Part shown: piece by piece, positions 8,286 to 16,896 of the stretch
Numbering within the stretch: position 1 is the first letter of the stretch
Layout of the letters: the number at the start of each line of letters is the position of its first letter
DNA from: Opitutales bacterium
GTDB lineage: Bacteria > Verrucomicrobiota > Verrucomicrobiia > Opitutales > JAFGAQ01
Length of the DNA stretch: 32,452 nt
Assembly (NCBI GenBank): GCA_022361075.1
Contig: JAKSBQ010000328.1
Span: 1 to 32,452, forward strand
Direction of reading: 5' to 3'
Program-made: the position numbers and the translations under genes
The notes under the pieces: generated by a model
What the model was told of the DNA's origin: nothing
The model's input: the letters and a program-made list of their open reading frames with translations, nothing else
The model's database searches: none

Positions 8286-8696
8286 TTAGGATTCCCAGAT
8301 TAAGTTCAAATTCACGACAATATCCGGATGCAGGCTGTAGTGTACCGGACAATGCTCCGCAGCGCGCTTCAACTGACCTTTAATTTTATCAGACCATTCA
8401 CCAGGAATACTGATGTCTACATCAAGTTGTGAAATTCGCCTCGGTTGATCTGCAGACATAGTCTTTTTCACATTCACCTTGGTCCCCGCGATATCGATTC
8501 CCAATGTTCGAGCCTGAATCCCCATGATAGTTGTCATGCAAGCCCCTAATGCCGTTGCACAAAGGTCTGTGGGTGAAAAAGCCTCTCCCTTGCCTTGATT
8601 ATCCACCGGAGCATCAGTCAAAAGCTCCATTTTAGAAGGTCCGTGAACCGCTTTACAACGCAGGTCACCAAGATATTCGATATCGATTTCAACCAT
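8286..8696 (-). CDS. OsmC/Ohr family peroxidase-like protein
   Basis: A 136-residue protein with the OsmC fold signature. The two redox cysteines are C53 (ALGACMTTI) and C116 (AEHCPVHYSL), in the arrangement used by OsmC-like organic hydroperoxide reductases; the FSPTDLCATALGAC segment is typical. Sequence resembles the YhfA/OsmC-like branch more than Ohr, but this assignment is weak. It is probably cytoplasmic and removes hydroperoxides. It is the first gene of an operon with the DJ-1 gene, and divergent from the AIM24-like gene at 8865. Confidence 0.92.
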   Translation of the reverse strand: MVEIDIEYLGDLRCKAVHGPSKMELLTDAPVDNQGKGEAFSPTDLCATALGACMTTIMGIQARTLGIDIAGTKVNVKKTMSADQPRRISQLDVDISIPGEWSDKIKGQLKRAAEHCPVHYSLHPDIVVNLNLIWES

Positions 8697-8864
8697 GGAA
8701 AAATCCTACTCGAAAATGTATAAAAACCAAACTTAAAAGATCCTTTTGGCATCTTCTATAATCAATGTAATTCGATTGCTCCATCAGCTTGACTACCTAT
8801 CGAAAGTATCATTAATTTCGGCCCAAAACACCAACTTCACTTACCCTAAAAAAAAGACGCTATT

Positions 8865-9656
8865 ATGAAATCTCACGAAGTAGACTACGAAATTTACGGC
8901 GACGACATGCAAGCTGTCGAAGTCGAGCTCGATCCCTCCGAAACCGTCATCGCTGAAGCTGGCGCAATGAACTGGATGGAAGAAGGAATCCAGTTTGAGG
9001 CAAAAATGGGAGACGGCTCCGATGCAAGCTCGGGTGTGATGGGGAAACTTCTTTCCGTAGGGAAAAGGATGCTCACTGGCGAGTCTCTTTTCATGACTCA
9101 TTTCACCAATCGTGGATCGGGCAAAAGTCGAGTTGCCTTCGCTGCACCCTACCCCGGTCGCATCATCCCGGTTGAGCTTTCCGACGTCGGAGGAACCATT
9201 CTCTGCCAAAAGGATGCCTTCCTCTGCGCAGCGCTTGGAACCAAAGTCTCAATCGCATTCAATAAGAAGTTGGGTGCCGGATTCTTTGGTGGAGAAGGGT
9301 TCATCCTTCAAAAACTACAAGGCGATGGAAAAGCGTTCATCCACGCTGGTGGCACTGTCATCAAGAAGGAGCTTTCCGGCGAAACTCTGCGTATCGACAC
9401 AGGTTGTATCGTCGCCTTCAGTGAAGGAATCGATTACAGCATCGAGCGAGCAGGTAACCTCAAAAGCATGTTCTTCGGTGGTGAAGGACTATTTCTGGCA
9501 ACCCTTCGAGGGCATGGGACCGTTTATCTGCAAACCCTACCTTTCTCTCGATTGGCTGATCGAATCATCAAAAGCGCTCCTTCTGTAGGTGGAAAAAGCC
9601 AAGGTGAGGGTTCTGCTCTGGGAGGTCTGGGACGGCTTCTCGACGGAGACAACTAG
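8865..9656 (+). CDS. TIGR00266/AIM24 family protein
   Basis: A 263-residue protein of the TIGR00266 (AIM24-like) family. Features seen: N-terminal [18 protein letters not shown], a short segment [19 protein letters not shown], two related FFGGEG blocks (about 144-149 and 205-210) reflecting the internal beta-sheet repeat, and a Gly-rich C-terminus. Yeast AIM24 is a mitochondrial inner-membrane protein; the function of bacterial members is unknown. No signal peptide is present. It starts at ATG 8865 with no good Shine-Dalgarno sequence and is monocistronic as far as can be seen. A hairpin follows its stop. Confidence 0.92.
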   Translation: MKSHEVDYEIYGDDMQAVEVELDPSETVIAEAGAMNWMEEGIQFEAKMGDGSDASSGVMGKLLSVGKRMLTGESLFMTHFTNRGSGKSRVAFAAPYPGRIIPVELSDVGGTILCQKDAFLCAALGTKVSIAFNKKLGAGFFGGEGFILQKLQGDGKAFIHAGGTVIKKELSGETLRIDTGCIVAFSEGIDYSIERAGNLKSMFFGGEGLFLATLRGHGTVYLQTLPFSRLADRIIKSAPSVGGKSQGEGSALGGLGRLLDGDN

Positions 9657-9667
9657 TTGCAGATACT

Positions 9668-9693
9668 GGCATGCCTTCTTGGAAGGCAATGCC
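9668..9693. terminator. Hairpin between convergent genes, likely bidirectional terminator
   Basis: GGCAT-GCCTTC pairs with GAAGGC-(A)-ATGCC: an 11-bp stem with one bulged A (9688) and a 3-base loop (9679-9681). It lies 11 bases after the AIM24-like stop and 19 bases beyond the methyltransferase stop on the other strand. No T-tract follows on either strand, so it is not a textbook intrinsic terminator. Confidence 0.5.
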
Positions 9694-9712
9694 CTTCAGC
9701 GGTAGAAATCGC

Positions 9713-10342
9713 TTAGCTCAGTTTCTCGTTTTTGAAAAAGAGACCTCTGTTGTAGAAGTGGTTGTCCTTGTACTGAGGATTGTAGAGGAGGGCATCTTTG
9801 TGAGCGACTTCCCTAAGTTTCGCAGTTTCTTCCTCTTGAAAGGCAAGTCCGTGAGATTCGAATAGTTCCACCCAGTAATCCTTATTCTGACAATTGACGT
9901 GGTAGTGGCCTTGTTGACCCACATCCGCATAGGTCACCGCTGCGCACTTTGATTGTTTGAAAAGACCGATGTAATTTTCGACATACTTTTCCTCTACGTG
10001 CTCCAAAAATTCGCAGGACCAGGCTAGATCAAAAGTCCTCTCAATCGGGATAGGTCCCTTTGAGAAGTCATGTTGAACAATGCTGTTTTTGAGTTTGCTG
10101 TTCTGTTGAACAAATTCCGAACCATCGATCCCGACGCAGTCTTCAGAGAATTTCAAAAATACGTTCAACGCGTATCCCATTCCACATCCGATATCCACAA
10201 CACTTGATAAAGAATATTCTTTAACGAGAAACTCCCACAGATTTGGGGTGAAGGTTGCAGGGTCATTTTCGATGATAAAGCCACCCAAATGATCTTCGTC
10301 CACCATGGTCATCCGATCATTGATTTTCAAAAACTTACTCAT
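9713..10342 (-). CDS. Class I SAM-dependent methyltransferase
   Basis: From ATG 10342 this is a 209-residue protein. The Rossmann-like SAM site is visible: motif I VVDIGCGMGYAL (48-59), acidic motif II GID (D73) and the post-motif CEFLEHVEE (110-118), as in Methyltransf_11/23-type enzymes. The C-terminal half carries GHYHVNCQNKDYWVELFE. The substrate is not predictable. A possible in-frame TTG start lies 11 codons earlier (10375); ATG is preferred because it lies at a normal distance from a candidate promoter (10394-10423) and has GGAAG just upstream. It is convergent with the AIM24-like gene. Confidence 0.88.
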   Translation of the reverse strand: MSKFLKINDRMTMVDEDHLGGFIIENDPATFTPNLWEFLVKEYSLSSVVDIGCGMGYALNVFLKFSEDCVGIDGSEFVQQNSKLKNSIVQHDFSKGPIPIERTFDLAWSCEFLEHVEEKYVENYIGLFKQSKCAAVTYADVGQQGHYHVNCQNKDYWVELFESHGLAFQEEETAKLREVAHKDALLYNPQYKDNHFYNRGLFFKNEKLS

Positions 10343-10393
10343 AATCTTCCGGGGATTTATTTTGGAATAGCGCAATTGGCTATCGATGAGGCA

Positions 10394-10423
10394 ATTATAG
10401 AAGCATAATCAAATTTATAGCAA
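10394..10423 (-). promoter_or_regulatory. Candidate sigma-70-type promoter for the methyltransferase
   Basis: The minus strand has TTGCTA (10418-10423), an 18-base spacer and a perfect TATAAT (10394-10399), ending 51 bases before the ATG at 10342. The -10 is exact and the -35 matches in four of six positions. Confidence 0.45.
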
Positions 10424-10517
10424 GTTCCGGAAGAAAACTACCGACCCACACGCTCTTGCCCTCTTTAACGCGATTGACTCTTTTTCAAGGGTGATTTCTC
10501 CGCTCGCTGCAGCCCCT

Positions 10518-11408
10518 CTACTCAGCTTCAAAAACTAAAGAAACCCACTCACCCATTTGCTCTACTGCCGCGGTAAAATGTGTGTTCTCAAAAATCTCTG
10601 CTAGTTTCGCAGCAAAAACTTCTTTCACCTGCTCGACCTCTACAGCTAAGATTCCGCTTAGGATCATGATTCCTCCGTCCGGATTCCAGCTCTTCACGAG
10701 TTCATCTACGTAAATCATCAACACATCCGCCTGGATGTTTGCCATGATGATGTGTGCCTGACGATCTTTCACTCCTTCTTCGATTCCAGCTTCCAGCACC
10801 TCGACGACTCCTGTCATTCCGTTGAATTCGAGGTTTTCAACAGTCACCTTGACCGCTTCTGGATCTCGATCAAAAGCATAAACTGACTCGAAACCCAATC
10901 GACTCGCAGACATTGCCAGGACTCCGGATCCACATCCCGCATCCATCACATTGATGGAATGATTAAGATTCTTGCCCTGGACAAAATCGTAGAGCGCTTC
11001 CGCACACAGCCGGGTCGTTTCGTGACTTCCGGTTCCAAAGGCCATACCCGAGTCGAGATACACATAAACCTGATCCGGTTCGATGGAAAAAGTCTCTTTT
11101 TCCCAAACAGGCACCCAATTTAAGCGTCCTTTTTTCCAGGGTTTAAGATGGTGGCGATAGGCCATTTTCCAATCCTGCTCATCCACCGGTAGAATCTCAA
11201 ATGAGTCCGTTTGCAGGGAACGGACCTCCTGCTTCAACTCAGCCAACGCGTCTTTCGCCTCTCCTTCGCTTTCAAAATACCCACGAAGTGAGGGTTGGCT
11301 CTTTGCATTTTTCTGGAAAAGCAGCCAATTCTGCTGAAGCGATTCGCAAAACAAAGCTTCAAGCTGCTCTACTTCCTCAGAAGAGACATTCAGTTGGACT
11401 TCGATCAT
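10518..11408 (-). CDS. prmA: Ribosomal protein L11 methyltransferase
   Basis: A 296-residue PrmA of normal length, which trimethylates ribosomal protein L11 using SAM. Motifs: the family-specific GMAFGTGSHETT (121-132), SAM motif I MDAGCGSGVLA (155-165), D180 in AFDRDP, and the NIQA motif (224-227) where related enzymes have NPPY. The N-terminal substrate-binding domain (about 1-90) is present. The start is 3 bases from the dnaJ stop, so it is the last gene of a grpE-dnaJ-prmA operon. This position next to dnaJ is common in many bacteria. Confidence 0.95.
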   Translation of the reverse strand: MIEVQLNVSSEEVEQLEALFCESLQQNWLLFQKNAKSQPSLRGYFESEGEAKDALAELKQEVRSLQTDSFEILPVDEQDWKMAYRHHLKPWKKGRLNWVPVWEKETFSIEPDQVYVYLDSGMAFGTGSHETTRLCAEALYDFVQGKNLNHSINVMDAGCGSGVLAMSASRLGFESVYAFDRDPEAVKVTVENLEFNGMTGVVEVLEAGIEEGVKDRQAHIIMANIQADVLMIYVDELVKSWNPDGGIMILSGILAVEVEQVKEVFAAKLAEIFENTHFTAAVEQMGEWVSLVFEAE

Positions 11409-11411
11409 CCT

Positions 11412-12569
11412 CTACTCTCCGAAAAACCGCTTCGCTTTTTCGAGAAAACTATCTGCAACCGGATTTGCGGGATCACCGCTCACTTCTGCAAAATTCTCAA
11501 GAGCTTTTCGCTGCTCATCATTCATCTTCTTCGGAACTTCGATAGTGACCTTAACCAACTGATCTCCTTTCTGGCTTGAACGGATGTTCGGCATCCCCTG
11601 ATTCCGAAGGCGGAAAACGGTTCCGGATTGCGTCCCTGCAGGAATCTTCAGACTTCCCTTTCCGGAGAGGGTCGGAACACTCAAAGTGCCCCCCAAAGCA
11701 GCTAAAGTGAACTTGATGGGGATCTCACAGTAAAGATCGTCGCCGTGACGCTCAAAAACCTCGTGTTCCTTAACGTGCAAAACGATGTAAAGGTCGCCTG
11801 AAGCGGCTCCCTGGATTCCGGCTTCCCCTTTGTTTGGGGAACGCAAACGGGATCCGGAATCGACACCTGCCGGAATCTTAACCTTCAGTTTGCTGGTCTC
11901 GGTCACACGACCTTCACCGCCACATTTCTTGCACTTGTTCTCAATGACGCTTCCCGAGCCACCGCAGGTTGGACAAACTTGACGAAAGCTTATAAATCCA
12001 CGGTTAGATGTCACCTGACCTGAACCTCCACAGGTTGGGCATTTTACACGCCTTGATCCAGGCTCCGCTCCTTCACCGTCACATCGGTCGCAAACAACAG
12101 CGCGTCGATAGCGAATTTCCTTTTCGACTCCACTCGCGGCCTCTTCAAGCGAGATCTCAAGATCATATCGCAGATCCGAGCCTTCCTGCCCTTGAGCAAC
12201 ACCTCCAGAACCTCCGAAAAACTCGTCAAAGATTCCGCCACCACCTCCGGCACGGCCTCCACCAAACACTTCACGAAAGATATCAAATGGGTCAGTAAAT
12301 CCTCCCCCTGCCCCCCCACGAGCTCCACCTCCGGCACCGGCACCCTGGAACGCAGCATGGCCAAAACGATCATATGCCGCGCGTTTCTCAGGGTCCTTCA
12401 ATATTTCGTAGGCTTCTGAAACTTCCTTAAACTTTGCTTCGGCTTCCGCATCCCCCGGATTTTTGTCTGGGTGATACTTTACTGCCAGTTTGCGATAGGC
12501 TTTCTTGATTTCCTCAGCGGTAGCGTCCCGCCCTACGCCTAGAAGTTCGTAACTGTCTTTTTTGGACAT
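11412..12569 (-). CDS. dnaJ: Chaperone protein DnaJ
   Basis: A 385-residue full-length type I DnaJ (Hsp40), the cochaperone that delivers substrates to DnaK and stimulates its ATPase. In order: J domain with HPD at 33-35; Gly/Phe-rich linker (about 72-125); zinc domain with four CxxCxGxG motifs (Cys pairs 160/163, 177/180, 199/202, 213/216); and C-terminal substrate-binding domains. It lies 19 bases after grpE and 3 bases before prmA on the same strand. dnaK is not in this window. Confidence 0.97.
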   Translation of the reverse strand: MSKKDSYELLGVGRDATAEEIKKAYRKLAVKYHPDKNPGDAEAEAKFKEVSEAYEILKDPEKRAAYDRFGHAAFQGAGAGGGARGGAGGGFTDPFDIFREVFGGGRAGGGGGIFDEFFGGSGGVAQGQEGSDLRYDLEISLEEAASGVEKEIRYRRAVVCDRCDGEGAEPGSRRVKCPTCGGSGQVTSNRGFISFRQVCPTCGGSGSVIENKCKKCGGEGRVTETSKLKVKIPAGVDSGSRLRSPNKGEAGIQGAASGDLYIVLHVKEHEVFERHGDDLYCEIPIKFTLAALGGTLSVPTLSGKGSLKIPAGTQSGTVFRLRNQGMPNIRSSQKGDQLVKVTIEVPKKMNDEQRKALENFAEVSGDPANPVADSFLEKAKRFFGE

Positions 12570-12588
12570 TAAATATTAAAGGTTTGAA

Positions 12589-13257
12589 TTAGGATTCCGC
12601 TTTACCACTGGAGACTACCACCGTTGCAGCACGAATCAATCGATCGTGCAAACGATATCCGCATCGGATTGTCTGAATCACCAGATTCTCTTCGATTTCT
12701 TCATGAGGAAGATGCGATACACATTCGTGAAATTGCGGGTCGAAAGCCTCGCCATCGGGATGGATCTCCTCGACTCCGTGAGTCTTGAACATCTCAAGGA
12801 TCTGATCATAGACCATCTTGAAACCCGCCACAACATCCTTGGCCTCTGGTTGATTGTCAGCTGCCTCCATGCCGAGCTTAAAATTGTCCACAATGGGAAG
12901 CAGGTCCTCAATCACACGAATCACCGCTCGTCTGGATAGATCTTCACGATCTTTAACAGCTCTTTTCCGGTAGTTTTCAAGATCCGCCACCGAGCGGACA
13001 AACTTAGCCTGAAGTTCAGCACTTTTCTGTTTCTCTTCTTCGAGCGCAACAGTGGTCTCAGAAAGTGCCTCCATCAGCTTTTTGCTATCGCTGGGATCAA
13101 TATCAATGACGACTTCTTCAGCCTTTTCTCCGCTCTCACTTGCTTCTTGCTCAACATCGACAGCCTTCTCCTCATCACTCACAGTTGATGAGTCAGCTTC
13201 GTACGTTTCTTTCACTTTGCTCGCCATTTGCTCCTGTTCCTTTTTGGATTTTGCCAT
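12589..13257 (-). CDS. grpE: Nucleotide exchange factor GrpE
   Basis: GrpE releases ADP from DnaK. From ATG 13257 the protein has 222 residues: a Lys/Glu-rich acidic N-terminal extension of about 75 residues, a long coiled-coil helix (LEEEKQKSAELQAKFVRSVADLENYRKR), and the C-terminal beta domain (GVEEIHPDGEAFDPQFHECVS and the final GYRLHDRLIRAATVVVS). A TTG 11 codons upstream (13290) is possible but less likely. A sigma-32-like CTTGAAAC is on the minus strand at 13346-13353, but no matching -10 is seen and no full CIRCE element is present. It leads the dnaJ-prmA operon. Confidence 0.95.
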   Translation of the reverse strand: MAKSKKEQEQMASKVKETYEADSSTVSDEEKAVDVEQEASESGEKAEEVVIDIDPSDSKKLMEALSETTVALEEEKQKSAELQAKFVRSVADLENYRKRAVKDREDLSRRAVIRVIEDLLPIVDNFKLGMEAADNQPEAKDVVAGFKMVYDQILEMFKTHGVEEIHPDGEAFDPQFHECVSHLPHEEIEENLVIQTIRCGYRLHDRLIRAATVVVSSGKAES

Positions 13258-13373
13258 ATTTTTTAGATGGTTAGCTCCATCAATCCCCAAAACCTCATTA
13301 ACGAAGTACTACCAAAACCCTCTATAAAAAAGTGAAGCTGTCAAAGTTTCAAGTCTCTAGATTTTATGAGCAC

Positions 13374-14075
13374 TCAAAAAACAGACTCTATTTTGTCATT
13401 CAGGAAATTGAAGAAATAAAAGCCGTCGATTTTATCCTTCGCGAGCAGCATGGGTGGATTGGTTAGATCCCGGATGCTCTCCACATTCGTGTGATAGGCG
13501 TCGTAATCCATTAGCAGTTCCATCCGCTTACCTTTTTTACTCTCACTATCTTCAGTTACGATGTAGTCCCACTGCACATGGCACTCGTCGATCGCTAACT
13601 TGGTTCTGCCTGATCCTTTTCCCCATGCTTGGACAATTGCCTCAACAAAATCGATCACGTTAAAACGATTTCCGTCAGCGCGAATCACGGTCAACCGCTC
13701 GATCTCCACCTCCAACAATCGAAGCTTCTTCGGGAATTTATGGGTGTTCAGAATATTCCAATCCAATCGAACTCTGGACAACTCACCAAGCGGCTTAGAA
13801 GGGAAAGGATGTTTATTCCATATCACCACATCGTGCAGCACAATTGATGCACTTCTTGGCTCAAATTCAAAGTCACTGATGGTACAGGTGTAACCTGTCT
13901 TTTTATAAAAATAGTTCTCCAAAGCAGGTTTTCGAAATAGGAGAACCCCCAGAAAAATGATCGACCAAAGCAGAAACAAAAGAGTGCCAAACTGGATGGC
14001 CCCCAGTACGGCCCTGGATAACCGGGTTGGCTGCACGCCACTCTCGATGTTCTCACTTTCGTTCCCTTGAGTCAT
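13374..14075 (-). CDS. Single-pass membrane protein with one AsmA-like domain
   Basis: From ATG 14075 this is a 233-residue protein with a membrane segment at about 24-47 and the rest outside. After the membrane helix comes GYTCTISDFEFEPRSASIVLHDVVIWN, split here as the AsmA-type pattern: small beta domain, then a strand with hydrophobic-L-x-D/N-V-x-I-x-N. This resembles the start of AsmA/DUF748 proteins, which span the periplasm, but only one short module is present. An upstream TTG (14108) is less likely. It is divergent from ftsK and 116 bases from grpE on the same strand. The function is unknown; the AsmA link is a fold-level guess. Confidence 0.75.
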   Translation of the reverse strand: MTQGNESENIESGVQPTRLSRAVLGAIQFGTLLFLLWSIIFLGVLLFRKPALENYFYKKTGYTCTISDFEFEPRSASIVLHDVVIWNKHPFPSKPLGELSRVRLDWNILNTHKFPKKLRLLEVEIERLTVIRADGNRFNVIDFVEAIVQAWGKGSGRTKLAIDECHVQWDYIVTEDSESKKGKRMELLMDYDAYHTNVESIRDLTNPPMLLAKDKIDGFYFFNFLNDKIESVF

Positions 14076-14194
14076 TTTCAAAGACTGAAATTCAAGATAA
14101 TTCCTCAATCATCACAACTCATTTTGTGGAAAACAAGCTCGCGGCTTAAGAGTTGCGAATATTTGCTTCATACCTATTTTTACAAACTGTTGGT

Positions 14195-16879
14195 ATGCCA
14201 AAGAAGCCTTCAAAAAAGAAGAAAGAACCCAAAAAAGTAGTCACTTCGTTCGGACCTCGCTTGAAAGCTCCGAAGCCTGTATTGGCTACGGTCTTATTGA
14301 TTTTTGCGATTCTCCAGGCCGTCGCGGTAATCGATTATCGTCACGATCAGAAGGGCTTGTTTGATGAGATTTCCCGCCGGACCTTTGGTTTTGGAGAGCC
14401 TAATCTTGTTGGGCAGATCGGTGCCGATACGGGGTTTCTCTTTCTATTGTATCTTGGACTCGCAGCCTGGCTCATCACTCCGGTTCTCTTACAGTTTTCT
14501 TATCTGCTTTACCAAAGAGCACCCAAACAGGTCAGTCTTCTGAGATTCACGGCCTTCATCCTGCTGATCACCTCAGTTTCTGGGTTCATGCAGTATGGGG
14601 AAACCCATTTTTGGACGGAGATGAATAAGAGTTTTCCCGAAGATTACATGCCCAAAGGGGCAGGTGGAAATTACGGATTTCTGCTCTACGATGGCTTGCT
14701 CAAGGAACCCATCGGAACCGTCGGAAACGGTTTGATTCTAGGTATTCTTAGCCTTCTGAGTTTTTACATCACATTTTCAAATCCGCTAAACTTCATCGGA
14801 CGGCAGATCTCCAAAATTCCGCTTCCCAAAATAGAACGGAAGCCGAAGGAGCCCAAAGCTCCAGTTGAGAGAAAACAAGAAGCGATTCCCAAACCTGAAA
14901 AGGAACCGGATCTCCCATTTTTGGTAAAGCTCAAGCGCTCGATTTTTAAGCCGCTGATAGGAGATCCAGTGGTTCAGGCCGAGACCACTCCTCTTGATTC
15001 CGGGATGCAATATCAGGAGCATAACAGACCAAAACCGAAGATGGTGAGCACACTTCAGGAAGCCCAACCCGTCGAAGAACCCGCGTCGAACGGTGTCATC
15101 AGCTTCGAAGAAATCGAAGATCCCAAAAAAGCTCGCCGACGAAAAAAGTCTGACCCGATCCCGACACCAGTTCCGATTCCACAACCTGAACCTGAGGAAC
15201 CCGCTCCAAAACCAAAGCCGTCCCTGAAATCCAGGCTGGCCAGGAAAGAACCTAAGGCGGAGGAGCCTGAAAAGACGGAAAAAGTTAAAATAGTAGGATC
15301 TGCCAAAACAGAAAAATCAAAGCTCTCTACTCCTCAGAAAAAGGGCAAATACCACTTTCCCAAAATCGACCTGATCGAAGCTTCGGAAGACGAAAATCTT
15401 GCTGAGAGTTTCGACCATCAGGCAATCGCCGAAAGGCTTCGTTCCACGCTCGAAGATTTCAAAATCAAGGTGGAACTCGGTGAAGTTCACATCGGGCCCG
15501 TAATCACTCGTTACGATCTTCACCCCGCCCCGGGTGTTCGGGTGGAGAAAATTGCTGCCTTGGAGAAGAATCTCACGATGGCGTTGCAGGCCCAGTCGGT
15601 TCGAATTTTGGCACCCGTTCCAGGAAAAGGCTGCGTGGGTGTCGAGATTCCAAACGAGCATCCCCAATCCGTCCGTGTTCGAGACATTCTTGAGACCAAA
15701 GTTTGGAGCCAAAGCAAAGCAGAAATCCCCATCGTTTTGGGAAAAGATGTCAGTGGAAAACCGCTGGTGGCTGACCTCACCCGCATGCCTCACCTACTCA
15801 TCGCCGGCTCCACCGGTTCGGGTAAGACAGTCTGCATCAACGCGATCATCTGTTCACTCCTCTACCACTCAAGTCCAGATGATTTGAGGTTCATGATGGT
15901 CGACCCGAAAATCGTGGAAATGAAGGTTTTTAACGACCTGCCCCACATGCTTATTCCAGTGGTGACAGACCCAAAGAGAGTCCCTAATGCGCTCAAATGG
16001 TTGATCAGCGAAATGGAACGTCGCTACCAGATTTTCGCCACAGTTGGAGTTCGTAACATCGCAGGATTCAACGCAAAAATTCTCAAAAACCAGGAAGCAA
16101 AAGAGCTTGCGCAGTCCATGGATGCTGAGCTTACAGCCGAAGAACGAGCTCAGGTGAATAAGATTGAGATTCCCCGGGATGAAGACGCCCTGGAGATTCC
16201 CGACAAAAAACTCCCCTACATCGTCTGCATCATTGATGAATTGGCAGATTTGATGATGGTCGCGCCCGCCGACATCGAAACCTGCGTTGCTCGCCTCGCC
16301 CAGCTCGCGCGTGCGGCAGGAATTCACCTGGTTATCGCGACACAACGACCCTCAGTAAACGTCATCACGGGAGTCATCAAAGCCAATCTGCCCAGTAGGA
16401 TTTCTTTTAAAGTCGCTTCCAAAATCGACAGTCGGACCATCTTGGACGGAGGAGGAGCCGACACTCTGATCGGCCGTGGAGACATGCTTTTCATCCCACC
16501 TGGCATCCATCATTTGATTCGTGCTCAGGGTGCGTTCGTTTCTGATGAAGAAATTGCGGATATCGTAGAATATCTCAAAATCAACGGTCCTCCGAAATTC
16601 AAGGAGGAAGTCCAGCGACAAATCGAGCAGGATCCCGACAACGATGGCGGATCGACCACCAGCGCTGACACTGAAGACTGGGGCGATGCCTTGGTCCCCG
16701 ATGCGATTGAAGTGCTTCGCAACACCAAAAGAGCCTCGACTTCGATGCTTCAACGTCGCTTACGCATTGGTTACAACCGCGCGGCTCGAATCATGGAGAT
16801 TTTGGAAGAGCGAGAAATCGTGGGACCCGACAACGGTTCCCAACCTCGGGAGATTTTAGTCGATCTAGACGATTTCTAA
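14195..16879 (+). CDS. ftsK: DNA translocase FtsK
   Basis: From ATG 14195 the protein has 894 residues. It contains four N-terminal membrane segments (about 28-50, 78-105, 115-135 and 175-196), a Pro/Lys/Glu-rich linker, the FtsK alpha domain, the RecA-like beta motor with Walker A GSTGSGKT (538-545) and Walker B CIIDELADLMMV, the conserved IATQRPSVNVITG, and a C-terminal winged-helix gamma domain (LQRRLRIGYNRAARIMEILEE) that reads KOPS-type DNA signals. It pumps chromosome ends through the closing septum and activates XerCD at dif. An in-frame TTG 14 codons earlier (14153) is possible but the ATG, followed by a Lys-rich start, fits better. It ends 17 bases from the convergent parvulin gene. 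Confidence 0.96.
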   Translation: MPKKPSKKKKEPKKVVTSFGPRLKAPKPVLATVLLIFAILQAVAVIDYRHDQKGLFDEISRRTFGFGEPNLVGQIGADTGFLFLLYLGLAAWLITPVLLQFSYLLYQRAPKQVSLLRFTAFILLITSVSGFMQYGETHFWTEMNKSFPEDYMPKGAGGNYGFLLYDGLLKEPIGTVGNGLILGILSLLSFYITFSNPLNFIGRQISKIPLPKIERKPKEPKAPVERKQEAIPKPEKEPDLPFLVKLKRSIFKPLIGDPVVQAETTPLDSGMQYQEHNRPKPKMVSTLQEAQPVEEPASNGVISFEEIEDPKKARRRKKSDPIPTPVPIPQPEPEEPAPKPKPSLKSRLARKEPKAEEPEKTEKVKIVGSAKTEKSKLSTPQKKGKYHFPKIDLIEASEDENLAESFDHQAIAERLRSTLEDFKIKVELGEVHIGPVITRYDLHPAPGVRVEKIAALEKNLTMALQAQSVRILAPVPGKGCVGVEIPNEHPQSVRVRDILETKVWSQSKAEIPIVLGKDVSGKPLVADLTRMPHLLIAGSTGSGKTVCINAIICSLLYHSSPDDLRFMMVDPKIVEMKVFNDLPHMLIPVVTDPKRVPNALKWLISEMERRYQIFATVGVRNIAGFNAKILKNQEAKELAQSMDAELTAEERAQVNKIEIPRDEDALEIPDKKLPYIVCIIDELADLMMVAPADIETCVARLAQLARAAGIHLVIATQRPSVNVITGVIKANLPSRISFKVASKIDSRTILDGGGADTLIGRGDMLFIPPGIHHLIRAQGAFVSDEEIADIVEYLKINGPPKFKEEVQRQIEQDPDNDGGSTTSADTEDWGDALVPDAIEVLRNTKRASTSMLQRRLRIGYNRAARIMEILEEREIVGPDNGSQPREILVDLDDF

Positions 16880-16896
16880 AGTCTTTGAGACGAATA

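Noticed and set aside
9112-9588. A 158-codon plus-strand open frame
   Set aside because: It overlaps the AIM24-like gene in another frame and has low-complexity Ser-rich sequence typical of shadows.
13321-13344. TTGACA and TATAGA on the minus strand as a grpE promoter
   Set aside because: The spacing is 12 bases, too short for a sigma-70 promoter.
13368-13376. GAGCACTCA upstream of grpE, CIRCE-like half site
   Set aside because: There is no second arm and it lies at the 3' end of the AsmA-like gene, far from a normal operator position.
15317-15793. A 158-codon minus-strand open frame
   Set aside because: It is antisense to ftsK and encodes no recognisable domain; it is a shadow of the coding strand.
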